NCBI RefSeq assembly: GCF_001676655.1
Contig: NZ_LZDB01000002.1
Location: 248,001 to 312,000, forward strand
DNA length: 64,000 bases
Reading direction: 5' to 3'
DNA from: Perlucidibaca aquatica
GTDB taxonomy: Bacteria; Pseudomonadota; Gammaproteobacteria; Pseudomonadales; Moraxellaceae
The translations under genes were made by a program, and so were the position numbers. Positions 15,600 to 25,261 of this stretch are shown piece by piece. The notes beneath the pieces were generated by a model. The model worked only from the letters and a program-made list of their open reading frames with translations. It searched no databases and was not told the origin of the DNA. Each line of letters opens with the position of its first letter. Positions within the stretch are counted from its first letter, which is position 1.

Positions 15600-17087
15600 C
15601 TAGTGACCAACCACACGATCAATGGTCTCGGGCTTATCGTGCACACCAAAGCGGTCGACGATGGTGGCACTGGCCTCATTGAGGCCGATGACTTCAACGG
15701 ATTTGCCTTCACGGCGGAACTTGAGCACGACTTTATCCAGTGCGGCGACCGAGGTGATATCCCAAAAATGTGCGCGCTTAAGGTCAATTTGCACCTGTGA
15801 GATGTCCTCTTTAAAGTCGAAAGACGCACTGAATTTATCGGCAGATGAGAAAAATACTTGGCCTACGACTTTGTAGCGGCGCGTTTGGCTGGCGCTTTCT
15901 AAGCTCGCCTCAACGTACATGAAGTGGCTGATTTTATTAGCGAAAAAGAGTGAAGCAAGTAGCACGCCGGCGAAGACGCCGTAAGCCAGATTATGTGTCA
16001 CCACCACAAAGGTGACCGTGACCAACATGACAATCGAGCTCGACATCGGATGCTTTCGCAGATTGAGTACGGAGTCCCAGCTGAACGTGCCAATAGACAC
16101 CATAATCATGACGGCAACGAGTGCGGCCATGGGGATTTTCGACACCCACTCGCTGAGAAATAAGCACATGATGAGCAGTACAACGCCGGCGGTTAATGTT
16201 GATAGACGTGTGCGCCCACCGGATTTCACATTAATCACGGACTGACCAATCATTGCGCAGCCCGCCATGCCGCCGAGCAAACCGGCACCGATATTGGCAA
16301 TGCCCTGACCTTTGCATTCGCGATTTTTGTCGCTAGGGGTGTCAGTCATTTCATCCACAATCGTGGCTGTCATCATGGACTCGAGCAGGCCGACAACGGC
16401 GAGAGCCGCGGAGTAGGGAAGAATGATTTGCAGGGTCTCAAAGGTTAGAGGAACCTCTGGCCAAAGGAAAATGGGCAGGGTGTCGGGTAGTTGCCCCATG
16501 TCGCCGACGGTTCGGATATCAAGCCCCAGGACCAGTGCAAAAGCCGTCAGCGTAAGAATGCAGACCAGAGGAGATGGAATGACCTTGCCGATCACGGGGA
16601 GGAAGGGAAATAAATAGATGATGCCCAGGCCCGCTGCCGTCATGGCATACACATGCCAGCTCACATCGGTTAATTCAGGCAATTGAGCCATAAAAATTAA
16701 GATGGCTAAGGCGTTAACGAAACCGGTCACCACAGAGCGCGAAACAAAGCGCATGAGACTGCCCAGCTGCAAATACCCCGCCAGTATTTGCAGTACGCCA
16801 CAGAGTAAAGTGGCCGCTAATAAGTATTGCAATCCATGCGACTTCACGAGGGTGATCATGAGCAAAGCCATGGCCCCAGTAGCTGCCGAAATCATGCCGG
16901 GTCGGCCGCCTACAAATGCAATCACCACGGCAATGCAGAAGGACGCATAAAGGCCTACCTTCGGGTCGACTCCGGCAATAATTGAAAACGCGATGGCCTC
17001 TGGAATGAGCGCAAGTGCGACGACTATGCCAGCAAGCACATCTCCACGTACGTTCGAAAACCACGTTTCTTTGAGTTGGTTATACAT
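15600..17087 (-). CDS. SulP family anion permease with STAS domain
   Basis: A 495-residue SulP transporter. The N-terminus has the family block [38 protein letters not shown]. About 10-12 membrane segments follow, including [14 protein letters not shown] and [27 protein letters not shown] cytoplasmic STAS domain lies at about residues 385-490 ([21 protein letters not shown]). The family carries sulfate, bicarbonate or dicarboxylates. This subtype resembles bacterial SulP proteins often proposed as bicarbonate or sulfate symporters. No carbonic anhydrase is adjacent. It is a single gene. Confidence 0.92.
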   Translation of the reverse strand: MYNQLKETWFSNVRGDVLAGIVVALALIPEAIAFSIIAGVDPKVGLYASFCIAVVIAFVGGRPGMISAATGAMALLMITLVKSHGLQYLLAATLLCGVLQILAGYLQLGSLMRFVSRSVVTGFVNALAILIFMAQLPELTDVSWHVYAMTAAGLGIIYLFPFLPVIGKVIPSPLVCILTLTAFALVLGLDIRTVGDMGQLPDTLPIFLWPEVPLTFETLQIILPYSAALAVVGLLESMMTATIVDEMTDTPSDKNRECKGQGIANIGAGLLGGMAGCAMIGQSVINVKSGGRTRLSTLTAGVVLLIMCLFLSEWVSKIPMAALVAVMIMVSIGTFSWDSVLNLRKHPMSSSIVMLVTVTFVVVTHNLAYGVFAGVLLASLFFANKISHFMYVEASLESASQTRRYKVVGQVFFSSADKFSASFDFKEDISQVQIDLKRAHFWDITSVAALDKVVLKFRREGKSVEVIGLNEASATIVDRFGVHDKPETIDRVVGH

Positions 17088-17119
17088 ACGAGATTCTGGG
17101 AGCAGCTGTTGCGGTGGGC

Positions 17120-17668
17120 TTAACGCAGGAGCGGCATATTAACACAGTGGGTTATGCAGGCGGCCCACGCAGCGAGCTTTGCGGCATAAGTCATGCCCGC
17201 GTGGGCGGGACTGGTCGAGGGTAGGCGCAATAAGGCCAATGTGTGCTGTCGTGGCAACGCTAACGCGGGTTTAACGTGACGATGCCAGCATTGCTCGGCT
17301 TTAGCTCCGTTGAAGCAGACTTGGCGGATGTGCGGGTGCTGTTGCAGAAAGCCGGCGAAGTCATTGACCACGATGCTGGCGTCATCGATATCGGCATCGA
17401 GGCTGCCGGGGCGATGGCAGGCCGCGAGTACATCCCACAGGGCAATGCCGTTAGCCTGCAAAATTAAGAGCCGTTCGGCATAGGGCAGGTCGGGCGAAAA
17501 GCCGAGCACATCGGCGAGGATGGGCCAGAAGGCGTTGCGCGGGTGGGCGTAATAGGCCTGTGCCTGCAGCGAGGCCTGGCCGGGCATGCTGCCGAGAATC
17601 AGCAGCCGCGCATCGCTACGGGCGACCGGCGCGAAGCCCTGCGCTTGCGAGTTATCAGCAATAGCCAA
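17120..17668 (-). CDS. DNA-deoxyinosine/uracil glycosylase, UDG family 6-like
   Basis: A 182-residue member of the uracil-DNA glycosylase superfamily. Motif 1 is [12 protein letters not shown] followed by [11 protein letters not shown], and motif 2 is [10 protein letters not shown]. This set is characteristic of the hypoxanthine-DNA glycosylase (family 6) branch rather than classical Ung. The enzyme should remove deaminated bases to start base excision repair. It starts with TTG at 17668 directly after the TGA of the dienelactone-hydrolase gene, which is an in-frame stop, so no longer start exists. The two genes are therefore cotranscribed. Confidence 0.82.
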   Translation of the reverse strand: MAIADNSQAQGFAPVARSDARLLILGSMPGQASLQAQAYYAHPRNAFWPILADVLGFSPDLPYAERLLILQANGIALWDVLAACHRPGSLDADIDDASIVVNDFAGFLQQHPHIRQVCFNGAKAEQCWHRHVKPALALPRQHTLALLRLPSTSPAHAGMTYAAKLAAWAACITHCVNMPLLR

Positions 17669-18394
17669 TCACAACACCTTGTCAAAAAACGCGAATACGC
17701 GCTCCCAACTGTCTTCGGCGGCGGCCTCGTTGTACTTCGAGCGCAGCGGGCTGTAGTCACCGAGTTCACGAAAAATAAACGTGTCGTGGTTGTTCATGTA
17801 GGAGTGGCCGGCATCGGGGTAGCTCTTCACATCGTGTTCAACGCCGAGCTTATCCAGATGCTTGTTGAGCAGCTTGCCGTGCTTGCCCATGATCATGTCT
17901 TTCTCGCCCCAGCCGCCGACCACCGGGCAGATGCCCTGCAAGTCTTCGGCCTTGGGCGGCACCATGCCATAGAACGGCGCCACCACGGCCAGCGGTGCTT
18001 GCGCGCCGTAGAGCAGGGCAAAGCGGCCGCCCATGCAGAAGCCCATCACGCCGACTTGCTGCACATCCAGCTCCGGCTCGATCAGCAGCCACTGGCGCAC
18101 GGCTTCGAGCTGTTCGAACGCCAGACCCTTGCCGGTCTCGTGTGCGAGCAGCGTCTTGGTCACGCACAGCGGCTTCATCGAGCCGTTGTCGTAGAGGTCG
18201 GGCACCACCGCCGGGTAGCCGGCATCGGCGAGACGACTGGCGATGCGGCGAATGTCATCGGTCAGGCCGAAGATGTCATGGATGGCAATCACCGCCGCAC
18301 GCTTGCTGTTGCGGCGCGCCGGCAGAAACAGCTCGCACTGCATGTCATGACCGTTACTGAGTGACAGGGTGAAGCGGCGATTGGCGACCGTCAT
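17669..18394 (-). CDS. Dienelactone hydrolase family protein
   Basis: A 241-residue alpha/beta hydrolase of the dienelactone hydrolase family. The nucleophile elbow is GFCMGGR with Cys as nucleophile. IHDIFGLTDDIRRIADRLA-like sequence occurs near residue 35, and the catalytic His is in DAGHSYMNN near the end. Start is ATG 18394 with AAGGA upstream. Longer starts would run into the preceding alpha/beta hydrolase gene. Family members hydrolyse cyclic lactones or esters, and no chlorocatechol genes are nearby, so the substrate is open. The gene is 11 bp after the exported hydrolase and immediately before the glycosylase. Confidence 0.88.
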   Translation of the reverse strand: MTVANRRFTLSLSNGHDMQCELFLPARRNSKRAAVIAIHDIFGLTDDIRRIASRLADAGYPAVVPDLYDNGSMKPLCVTKTLLAHETGKGLAFEQLEAVRQWLLIEPELDVQQVGVMGFCMGGRFALLYGAQAPLAVVAPFYGMVPPKAEDLQGICPVVGGWGEKDMIMGKHGKLLNKHLDKLGVEHDVKSYPDAGHSYMNNHDTFIFRELGDYSPLRSKYNEAAAEDSWERVFAFFDKVL

Positions 18395-18405
18395 GGTGGC
18401 TGTCC

Positions 18406-19338
18406 TTACAGAGATTTGTTCAGGAATTGGGTGTAGAGCTCGGCACTTTCGCTCGGACGCTCCAGGTGCGGCATGTGGCCAATGCCCTTGAATACGAACA
18501 CGCGCGAACCGGGAATCTTGCGCCAAACCGAGGCCATGCTGATATGCAGCAGCTTGTCTTCATCGCCCCAGATGATCAGCGTCGGCACCTTGATCTTGCT
18601 CAGTTGGTCATCCAAATTCACATTGCTGATCTGCTTAAAAATGTATTCGTGGCGCGGTACACGTGCGATGGCCTGCTCGCCAACGGCATCCAAGACAAAG
18701 CCAGGAATAAACGGTGGTTGGCTCATGGTCATGGCGTAAAAGGTGTGAAAACCGGCGATATCTTTAGCAAAGAAGCCGTTCTTGCCGGCGGCAATTTGCT
18801 GACGCAATACGCTAGGGGTAGGGCTACTTACGCCAGAGGCATTCATCAGGCCTAGGCTGTGCACTTGCTCAGGATGACGTAGCGCAAGCTCGGCGGAAAT
18901 GAAGCCACCCATTGAGTTGCCGATGACATCCACCTGAGGATTTTTCGGCTTCAATGCCTTAATCACGGCACTGACGCGATCCGCTTGCGTTGCCGCATCA
19001 TAGGCTGCCGTTGGAATGAAGCTGGAGTCGCCAAACCCCGGTAAATCCAGCGAGATGATGCAGCGTTCGGCGGGCATCTTTTGCGCCATACGGAACCAGT
19101 GCGCGCCCCGCGCGGTGAAACCATGGATCATGACGATGCAGGGCTCGCTACTGTCGAGCTTGCGCGTAAAGACCTTTACGTCATGGCCATCAACGTTGAC
19201 GGAGCTAGTCTTTAAGTCGGCGCGGAATTGCTCTAAGCCCAGCGCCTTGTCCTGTACCCAGGCGCCGAGTGAGGCCTGTGCCAATCCTGTTGTAGTGAGA
19301 CCGGCAGCCAGTAACAGGGTCTTCAGGGATAATTTCAT
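18406..19338 (-). CDS. Exported alpha/beta hydrolase (lipase/esterase-like)
   Basis: A 310-residue alpha/beta hydrolase starting at ATG 19338 (GGAG upstream). An N-terminal signal peptide, LKTLLLAAGLTTTGLAQA, directs it to the envelope. Fold hallmarks are the oxyanion HGF in IVMIHGFTARGAHW, the nucleophile elbow GNSMGG (Ser), the acid in IIWGDEDKLL and the catalytic His in GIGHMPHLERP. It resembles periplasmic or outer-membrane carboxylesterases of Pseudomonadales. The dienelactone hydrolase follows after 11 bp, so they form an operon. Confidence 0.88.
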   Translation of the reverse strand: MKLSLKTLLLAAGLTTTGLAQASLGAWVQDKALGLEQFRADLKTSSVNVDGHDVKVFTRKLDSSEPCIVMIHGFTARGAHWFRMAQKMPAERCIISLDLPGFGDSSFIPTAAYDAATQADRVSAVIKALKPKNPQVDVIGNSMGGFISAELALRHPEQVHSLGLMNASGVSSPTPSVLRQQIAAGKNGFFAKDIAGFHTFYAMTMSQPPFIPGFVLDAVGEQAIARVPRHEYIFKQISNVNLDDQLSKIKVPTLIIWGDEDKLLHISMASVWRKIPGSRVFVFKGIGHMPHLERPSESAELYTQFLNKSL

Positions 19339-19435
19339 GGAGTCACTCCGCGCCACTAAAATCTGGCGATTTTTGTTGTCAGTTCGAGTCAGCTGCGCAG
19401 ACTAGCTGAGCAGAAGGTATCTGCCAAGCTTGTGA

Positions 19436-20911
19436 TCAAGTTGGAACGCGACTGAACCAGGGCTGCGCCTGTTCCAGTTGAGCGGCCAGCCTGAACAGCA
19501 AGGCCTCATCGCCGAACGGTGCCACAAATTGAGCGCCCAAGGGCAGGCCATCGGATGTCCAGTACAGAGGAACCGACATGGAGGGCGTGCCGGTCAGATT
19601 CGAGAGCTGGGTGAAGGGCACGCGGCGCAGACTTTCGCTGGCCATTTTTTCGACCTGACCACTTTGCAGCAGGAGTTTACCCAGGCCCAGAGCCAGTAAG
19701 GGCTTGAGTGCGGCCTCCTGCCAAGCGGGTGTCTTTTGCTCGCCAATCTTCGCCGGCAGGCAAGCTTGTGTCGGAGTTAGATACAGATCATAGGTTTGAA
19801 AGAAAGTAGCGAGCGAGCGTGAAAAGCCATTCCATTTGAACAATGAGCGCGTGTATTCGCCAGCAGACAGTGCGCGTCCGAGCAGACCTAGAGCCCGTGT
19901 ATCAAGTTCGAAATCCTGCTCGCGAGCACCGTGCAGTCGCTGGGCCTCGACCATGTTCGCGGCCGTCTGACCCATGTACATGGTCAGGAAACATTCGGCC
20001 AGCTCCTGACCATCAATTGCCGGTTCGGCCTCTTCGACCTCATGCCCGAGTTGACGCAGCAGCGCCACGCAAGCCTCGATTGCCTGGATCGCATCGGGAT
20101 CTACACCCAGCCCCAGGGGCGAGCGCGTTGAATAACCAATGCGCAGCTTGCCGGGATCACGCACGACTTCCTCAAGATACGGCCGAGCCGGTGCCTGAAT
20201 ATGAAACGGTGCGCCCGAATCCGGGCCTTGCAAGGCATCCAGCATGGCCGCGCTGTCACGCACACTGCGGCTCACCACATGCTCGCTGGATGCCCCGTGC
20301 CAGAACTCGGCATGACGCGGCCCTGCCGGCACACGACCACGCGATGGCCGTAGCCCGAACAGCCCGCAATACGCCGCCGGAATACGAATCGAGCCGCCGC
20401 CATCGCTGGCTCCGGCCATCGGCACCATGCCCGCCGCCACGGCTGCCGCCGAGCCTCCGGATGAGCCTCCGGTGGTGTAGTCCGGGTTCCACGGATTGCG
20501 CGATGGCCCCCAGAGTTCCGGCTCGGTCGTGCCTTTCAGCGCCAGCTCCGGCGTGTTGGTCTTGCCGAAAATCACCAAACCGGCAGCCAGCGCTCGGTTC
20601 ACATATTCGGAATGGCTGGCCGGCACATAATGGCGAAAAGCACGACTGCCAGCGCTCGACGCCACCCCGGCATGATCCTGCGCGATGTCCTTGATCAGGA
20701 ATGGCACGCCGGCAAACGGGCCGCGCAGCTCATCTCTCACACGTGCTTTGGCGATCTCGTGCATGGGAGTGATAATGGCGTTGAGTTCGGGGTTGACGGC
20801 TGCGGCACGGTCTAGAGCACAGTCGAGCAACTCGCTCGGTGTCACTTGCTTGCTGCTGACCAGCGCGGCGAGCCCAAGGGCATCGTGTTGGCGATATTCT
20901 TCGAATTTCAT
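19436..20911 (-). CDS. Amidase, amidase-signature family
   Basis: A 491-residue amidase-signature enzyme with an intact Ser-cisSer-Lys triad. The catalytic residues are K74 (PFLIKD), S150 in the Gly/Ser-rich [16 protein letters not shown] loop, and nucleophile S174 in [12 protein letters not shown]. The K-to-S and S-to-S spacings match the well-studied family members. No signal peptide is present, so it is cytoplasmic. It hydrolyses an amide of unknown identity. GatA is unlikely because no gatB/gatC neighbours are present. The gene is transcribed alone. Confidence 0.92.
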   Translation of the reverse strand: MKFEEYRQHDALGLAALVSSKQVTPSELLDCALDRAAAVNPELNAIITPMHEIAKARVRDELRGPFAGVPFLIKDIAQDHAGVASSAGSRAFRHYVPASHSEYVNRALAAGLVIFGKTNTPELALKGTTEPELWGPSRNPWNPDYTTGGSSGGSAAAVAAGMVPMAGASDGGGSIRIPAAYCGLFGLRPSRGRVPAGPRHAEFWHGASSEHVVSRSVRDSAAMLDALQGPDSGAPFHIQAPARPYLEEVVRDPGKLRIGYSTRSPLGLGVDPDAIQAIEACVALLRQLGHEVEEAEPAIDGQELAECFLTMYMGQTAANMVEAQRLHGAREQDFELDTRALGLLGRALSAGEYTRSLFKWNGFSRSLATFFQTYDLYLTPTQACLPAKIGEQKTPAWQEAALKPLLALGLGKLLLQSGQVEKMASESLRRVPFTQLSNLTGTPSMSVPLYWTSDGLPLGAQFVAPFGDEALLFRLAAQLEQAQPWFSRVPT

Positions 20912-21074
20912 TTGTTGTCCTTCGGGTCAAGCGGAACTTTTTTGTTGTTCGGTTATCCTCTTGGCGAGAGACTAGCAGGTCAGTCGTATAGCTCGATAGC
21001 GTCGCGCACCGAACAAACGCCTCACTGCCAGGGCGTTTGACACTGCGCAGTGGGGAATGAGTCGGTATTCGTAA

Positions 21075-22205
21075 TCATTTTCTGCCGGTGACTTGGACTT
21101 CTACTCGACGGTCGGGCTGCAAGCAGACGATTAATGCGTTGGTCTTTTTTGTGCCTTTGCATTCATCTGGCTTCGTTACGGGATCTGCTCCATTAACTCC
21201 GCTGGCTGAGATCTTATCGGCCGGAATACCTGCGGACTTCACCAGATAAGCTTTGACCGCTTCGGCACGACGGGTCGAAAGCTTGAGATTGTATGCATGT
21301 GAACCAATTCGGTCGGTGTGACCTGTCACTATGATGGCATTGAAATCGACATCTCGCAGGTCAGCAACCAGCGTGTCGAGCGCTTGTTTCCCATCAGGCT
21401 TCACCGTTGATTTGTTGAAATCGAAAAGAGAATCTGCTGAGAGCGTCACCTTGCGCAAGGGCTGTGGCTGTGGCGTTGGTGCGACTGCCACCTGTTCTTG
21501 GGGAGCAGCAGGCGCATAGGCAACAGGTTCTAGCGTTGTAACGCGTTGGACAGGTGCAGGCGTCTTCCCAAATCGATAGACCAAACCGGCCGAGATAAGA
21601 TCAATATCGCCTGTGTTGCCGATCGCATCATTAATACGGTATCGCTCTGCTTCGACGCGCATCCCAAGGGATGGGGTGAAATCGTACTGAACACCTAAGC
21701 CAAATTTGTAATTTGCAGCCCGCTTGCTTTGATTGGGAAACGTGCCGACGGATCCCGTGTTGGAGAATGAGCTTTTTACATCAGAGAAATTTACGCCTAT
21801 CCGTCCCAACGCTGAAAATTTATCAGTAAGGGGCAGAGTTCCGACGGTGTCTAGATTGATGCCTTTTAGTTTCATTTCACCACTAAACGTTCCAGGCGGG
21901 CTTGTCGTTGCGTTAAAGCTAAAATTTCCCGTATCGAAATATCCACTTTCTAAGGCAAAGTATTTGGTGAATTGGTAACCACCAAAAACTTTGTACCCGA
22001 GTTTTCGATCATCATCTTTGAATGAAGTGGTCGTTAAGCCTGCTCGCGCGAGGCTACCGATAATCCTTTCGTCATCAATGGTTGCTCGTGATTGACCAAG
22101 GCTTCCGCCAACGTACCAACCCGAATCGTCTGCCATTGCCAATGAGCTCGCCATTACACCCATGGTCAGTAGACTCAATCTCAACACTGTAGTTGCTAAT
22201 GTCAT
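21075..22205 (-). CDS. OmpA-like outer membrane protein
   Basis: A 376-residue outer-membrane protein. Start at ATG 22205 has AGGGGG before it and places a signal peptide (LRLSLLTMGVMASSLAMA) at the N-terminus. Residues ~24-210 form an 8-stranded OmpA-type beta barrel (YVGGSLGQSRA, YKVFGGYQFTKYFALE, ending in GLVYRFG). A Pro-rich hinge with repeated AP follows. The C-terminal OmpA domain binds peptidoglycan (DFNKSTVKPDGKQAL, VTGHTDRIGS, NLKLSTRRAEAV). It follows the ice-binding-domain lipoprotein gene by 37 bp on the same strand, suggesting co-expression of two surface proteins. Confidence 0.92.
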   Translation of the reverse strand: MTLATTVLRLSLLTMGVMASSLAMADDSGWYVGGSLGQSRATIDDERIIGSLARAGLTTTSFKDDDRKLGYKVFGGYQFTKYFALESGYFDTGNFSFNATTSPPGTFSGEMKLKGINLDTVGTLPLTDKFSALGRIGVNFSDVKSSFSNTGSVGTFPNQSKRAANYKFGLGVQYDFTPSLGMRVEAERYRINDAIGNTGDIDLISAGLVYRFGKTPAPVQRVTTLEPVAYAPAAPQEQVAVAPTPQPQPLRKVTLSADSLFDFNKSTVKPDGKQALDTLVADLRDVDFNAIIVTGHTDRIGSHAYNLKLSTRRAEAVKAYLVKSAGIPADKISASGVNGADPVTKPDECKGTKKTNALIVCLQPDRRVEVQVTGRK

Positions 22206-22242
22206 GTTTCCCCCTGGAATTTTTTGAATTAATGACCGAGGC

Positions 22243-23883
22243 TTATGGCCCAGGTACATTGATCACTGTATTTACTAGGGTCACTGAAGCGTCCAGTGAC
22301 AGCACCCTGCCATTTAGCGTCAGGACAGTCATATTCCCCGCGGTTGAGAACGCTGCACCCGATTGCGCGATTATCGTGCCGACCATGGTGCCGCCACCTC
22401 CTGCATTAATGATGGCCGCACTACCGACCTGCCAGAAGACGTTCTTGGCTTGAGCGCCATTAATTAATGTAACGCTTTGCGGAAATGCAGCGCCTGGGCC
22501 ACCAACGGTGAGTGTGGTCGCCATCTGGAATACCCAAACCGCATTCGCATCACCATTGGCGTCCAGGGTCAGATCTGCACCTTGAATTCTGAAAGTGCCT
22601 GCCGGGGCTTGATAAACACCAGGGGCGAGAGTAAGGCCGCCCAAATTTGCGGCACCTGAATTCCCAGCTAACCCGGCCAGCATGTTGTAGGCAGTTAACG
22701 CATCGTCACGAGCCTGTTTTGCTATGGCGAACGTTTGCGCAGTGCCTTCTGATGGGCAGGCAATGGTAGGAGGTGGTGCTGCGGTATAGATCTTCCCATT
22801 CACAGTTCCTACATTGTCACCCGTTTCGGTATAAGTACATCCCGGTCCAGCATCATGGAACCCCGTCACCGCGGTAGAAGCGGCAGTCGTTCCAATGTCG
22901 CCATTGATCACCGTAAGCGTTCCTTGGTTTGTCATTCCCGCCGAACCGCCAATGATCCCGAATGTCTTGGCCGATAGCAGCGATGGAGCTTGTGCATTGC
23001 ATGTACTTACAGGGCCTGCAGTGAAGGTCCAGACCTTGTTACTCGCCAGCGTATTGCCGGCCACATCCTTAACCCCTGTTGTCATGGTCGCCGTATATGT
23101 TGTCGTGTTGACGAGGCTGCTGGATGGCGCAAAGCTGGCAATCTTGGTCGCCGCATCGTAGGTCACCGAGCCATTGAGTACAGGTCCTAATGGTGGCCCA
23201 CTGGTTTGCAGCGTAAATGTGCTGGTTGTGATCGTTGAGGGATCCATCGATTCACTAAATGTCGCACTGACCACTGCGTTGGGGCACACGCCAGTGGCAA
23301 GATCAGCGGGGAATACAGTCGTCACGGTAGGCGGGGTGAGATCGGCAACGGCACCCGTCGTAAAGGTCCAAACGTAGTTGCTTGCTGCGGGGGCAGGGGC
23401 TTTATTTCCCCCCAATGCATTACCCGCAAGATCCGTCGCACCTGTCGTGACGGTTGCTGTATATGTGGTCGTTGCAGCAAGTAGTACTGTCGGAGAAAAA
23501 GTTGCGGATCTAGCGCTTGCTACATAGCTCACCGTGCCGCCAACAAGGGGAGTAGGACATGGTGAGATGGTACTAGCACACAGGGTGAAATTAGCTATTC
23601 CAGAAGCTCCGCTTAGTGTTGCGGGGTTCATGTCTTCGCTGAATGTTGCAATGATTTTCGTACTGGTAGGAACAGCGACCGCAAGTGCATCGGGAACCGT
23701 TACGGTTACTTGTGGACGAATCGTGTCGGGGACTGGAATAGGTACAGGAAAATCACCTATTCCCAAGATGGGGTCCCTACCCTGACTGCCGCCGCATCCC
23801 GGAGCTAATACCAAAGCAAAAGCGCTAAAAATGAATGTGACTAAAAACGTCAGATATCCAGTTTTTGTTTTTATGCTATTCAT
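22243..23883 (-). CDS. Lipoprotein with two Ig-like (Big_5) repeats and DUF3494 ice-binding domain
   Basis: A 546-residue surface lipoprotein. The N-terminal signal ends in a lipobox (LAPGC, Cys about 30). Two bacterial Ig-like Big_5 domains follow at about 52-175 and 178-285 (matching TFSEDMNPATL and TFSESMDPSTI turns). A DUF3494 ice-binding-protein-like beta-solenoid runs from about 300 to the end (FGIIGGSAGMTNQG, INGDIGTT, NAVWVFQMATTLTVG, NVFWQVGS). DUF3494 proteins bind ice or act as adhesins. The function here could be ice adhesion, antifreeze activity or simply surface attachment. The OmpA-like gene follows in the same operon. Confidence 0.88.
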   Translation of the reverse strand: MNSIKTKTGYLTFLVTFIFSAFALVLAPGCGGSQGRDPILGIGDFPVPIPVPDTIRPQVTVTVPDALAVAVPTSTKIIATFSEDMNPATLSGASGIANFTLCASTISPCPTPLVGGTVSYVASARSATFSPTVLLAATTTYTATVTTGATDLAGNALGGNKAPAPAASNYVWTFTTGAVADLTPPTVTTVFPADLATGVCPNAVVSATFSESMDPSTITTSTFTLQTSGPPLGPVLNGSVTYDAATKIASFAPSSSLVNTTTYTATMTTGVKDVAGNTLASNKVWTFTAGPVSTCNAQAPSLLSAKTFGIIGGSAGMTNQGTLTVINGDIGTTAASTAVTGFHDAGPGCTYTETGDNVGTVNGKIYTAAPPPTIACPSEGTAQTFAIAKQARDDALTAYNMLAGLAGNSGAANLGGLTLAPGVYQAPAGTFRIQGADLTLDANGDANAVWVFQMATTLTVGGPGAAFPQSVTLINGAQAKNVFWQVGSAAIINAGGGGTMVGTIIAQSGAAFSTAGNMTVLTLNGRVLSLDASVTLVNTVINVPGP

Positions 23884-24223
23884 TTGAATCCCCTAAACTG
23901 ATTTTGACAGTCATCGACGTAATCATTGAGAAGCCACGATGGCCTCTGTGCGTTCGCTAATTACAGAACACGAACCTTACTGAGCAGTATTTGCTTAGGC
24001 GTTAATAAGTTCTGTGTGCTAGCGCACATAGACAAGAGATTCCTGCGTTTACGGAAAGATCAATGTGAAACCTTGAGTCGAGCTGCGCGGCAGCTTTTGG
24101 GTTTCCGCTGGCAAACAAAAAATTACATTTCAGCAAATGAAGTGATACATTGCGGCCAAAGGTGATGTGCTGAAGCACATCTACCGATCAAAAATAATAA
24201 AACGCCTAGCTGACATCGCCATG
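23884..24223. other. Intergenic region between the DUF3494 lipoprotein and the AraC gene
   Basis: This 340-bp stretch separates two divergent genes and must hold both promoters. I see no tRNA, no convincing ORF with family similarity and no long repeat. An open frame running from 23926 has no recognisable protein features. The AraC gene could begin as early as GTG 24167. Confidence 0.5.
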
Positions 24224-25258
24224 ATGAACAAGACGCTATCTGATCGCGGCCGATTTGCCGTGCTCTGCTACCAGGCCATCGGACGGGCCGGCCACGACGC
24301 CGAGACTTTTTTAGAAAGTCTGGGGTACTCTGCTAAGCAATTTCAGCAGCCTGATTTTTGTTACCCCCACGATCGAGTCATTCACTTTTGGACAGCGCTT
24401 GAGCACTTTACCGGCGACCCAGACATTGGTTTAAGCATTGGCAGGCATCTGCCGTCGTCCCGGGGCAGTGTGCAAAGTTGCTTGTTTCTCGGCGCGCCAA
24501 ACTTTGGAGATGCCCTAGTCACGAGCTTTAAGTACATGCGCTTATTGTCCGATGCCATTACGGTGCAATTGCATGGCTTGGGCGACACCAGCTATTTGCA
24601 TCTGCAGTCGCGATGCCCGGATGTGAATGCTTTCAGGCACTACACCGAGTGTCTGCTACTGGGGTTCATTGCATTTTATCGGGAGGTTACCGGCAACCAG
24701 TTCAAGCCGACCCGCATCGATTTTGCTTGTGAGGCCCCAGTCAATATGGCCGAACGCACCACGATCTATGATTGTTCTTTGCACTTTGGCTGCAGTGAAA
24801 ATCGCATTTATTTCGATACTGCCGTGTTGGCGTGCAACTGTGGTTATGCAGAGCCTGAGCTCTTGCGCATGCATGAAAATTACGCCCGTAGTGCGTTGCG
24901 CAAAATTGAAGAGCAAGATTTTCTGCTGCGCGTGCAGACAGTTATCTCGAGTTTGTTGCAGCGGGGAGAGGTGACGTTGGAAGCGGCCAGCCGCTCCTTG
25001 GGCCTCAACACCACCGAGCTGAAGTATCGACTCAGTACGTTGGGTACGCACTTCATTCGTGAGCGGGAAAACTGCCGCCGTCGTTTAGTCAAAGAGATGT
25101 TACGCCGGAGCAGTGAGAGCATTTCTCAAATTGCATTTACCGCAGGATTCTCCGAGCCCAGTACGTTCTATCGAGCCTTTAAACGCTGGAGCCATGGCGA
25201 GACACCGGCAGATTTCCGGGCTCGCCATCAGCGCCATGATGTGGCGCCTAAGCTTTAG
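24224..25258 (+). CDS. AraC family regulator, OruR/ArgR-like
   Basis: A 344-residue regulator. The N-terminal AraC_N (arabinose-binding-domain-like) region of about 200 residues resembles OruR-type proteins (FWTALEHFTGDPDIGLSIGRHLPSSRG). The C-terminal HTH_18 domain spans about 235-335, with the two AraC helices ending in ISQIAFTAGFSEPSTFYRAFKRWSHGETPADFR. Start is ambiguous among GTG 24167, ATG 24221 and ATG 24224. The last pair gives the normal family N-terminus. It ends 3 bp before the convergent DUF1302 gene and probably controls the DUF1302/DUF1329/YCF48/MMPL cluster. Confidence 0.88.
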   Translation: MNKTLSDRGRFAVLCYQAIGRAGHDAETFLESLGYSAKQFQQPDFCYPHDRVIHFWTALEHFTGDPDIGLSIGRHLPSSRGSVQSCLFLGAPNFGDALVTSFKYMRLLSDAITVQLHGLGDTSYLHLQSRCPDVNAFRHYTECLLLGFIAFYREVTGNQFKPTRIDFACEAPVNMAERTTIYDCSLHFGCSENRIYFDTAVLACNCGYAEPELLRMHENYARSALRKIEEQDFLLRVQTVISSLLQRGEVTLEAASRSLGLNTTELKYRLSTLGTHFIRERENCRRRLVKEMLRRSSESISQIAFTAGFSEPSTFYRAFKRWSHGETPADFRARHQRHDVAPKL

Positions 25259-25261
25259 TCA

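Noticed and set aside
21015-21038. AAACGCC/GGCGTTT hairpin between the amidase and OmpA genes
   Set aside because: Perfect 7-bp arms, but no T-tract on either strand, so it is not reported as a terminator.
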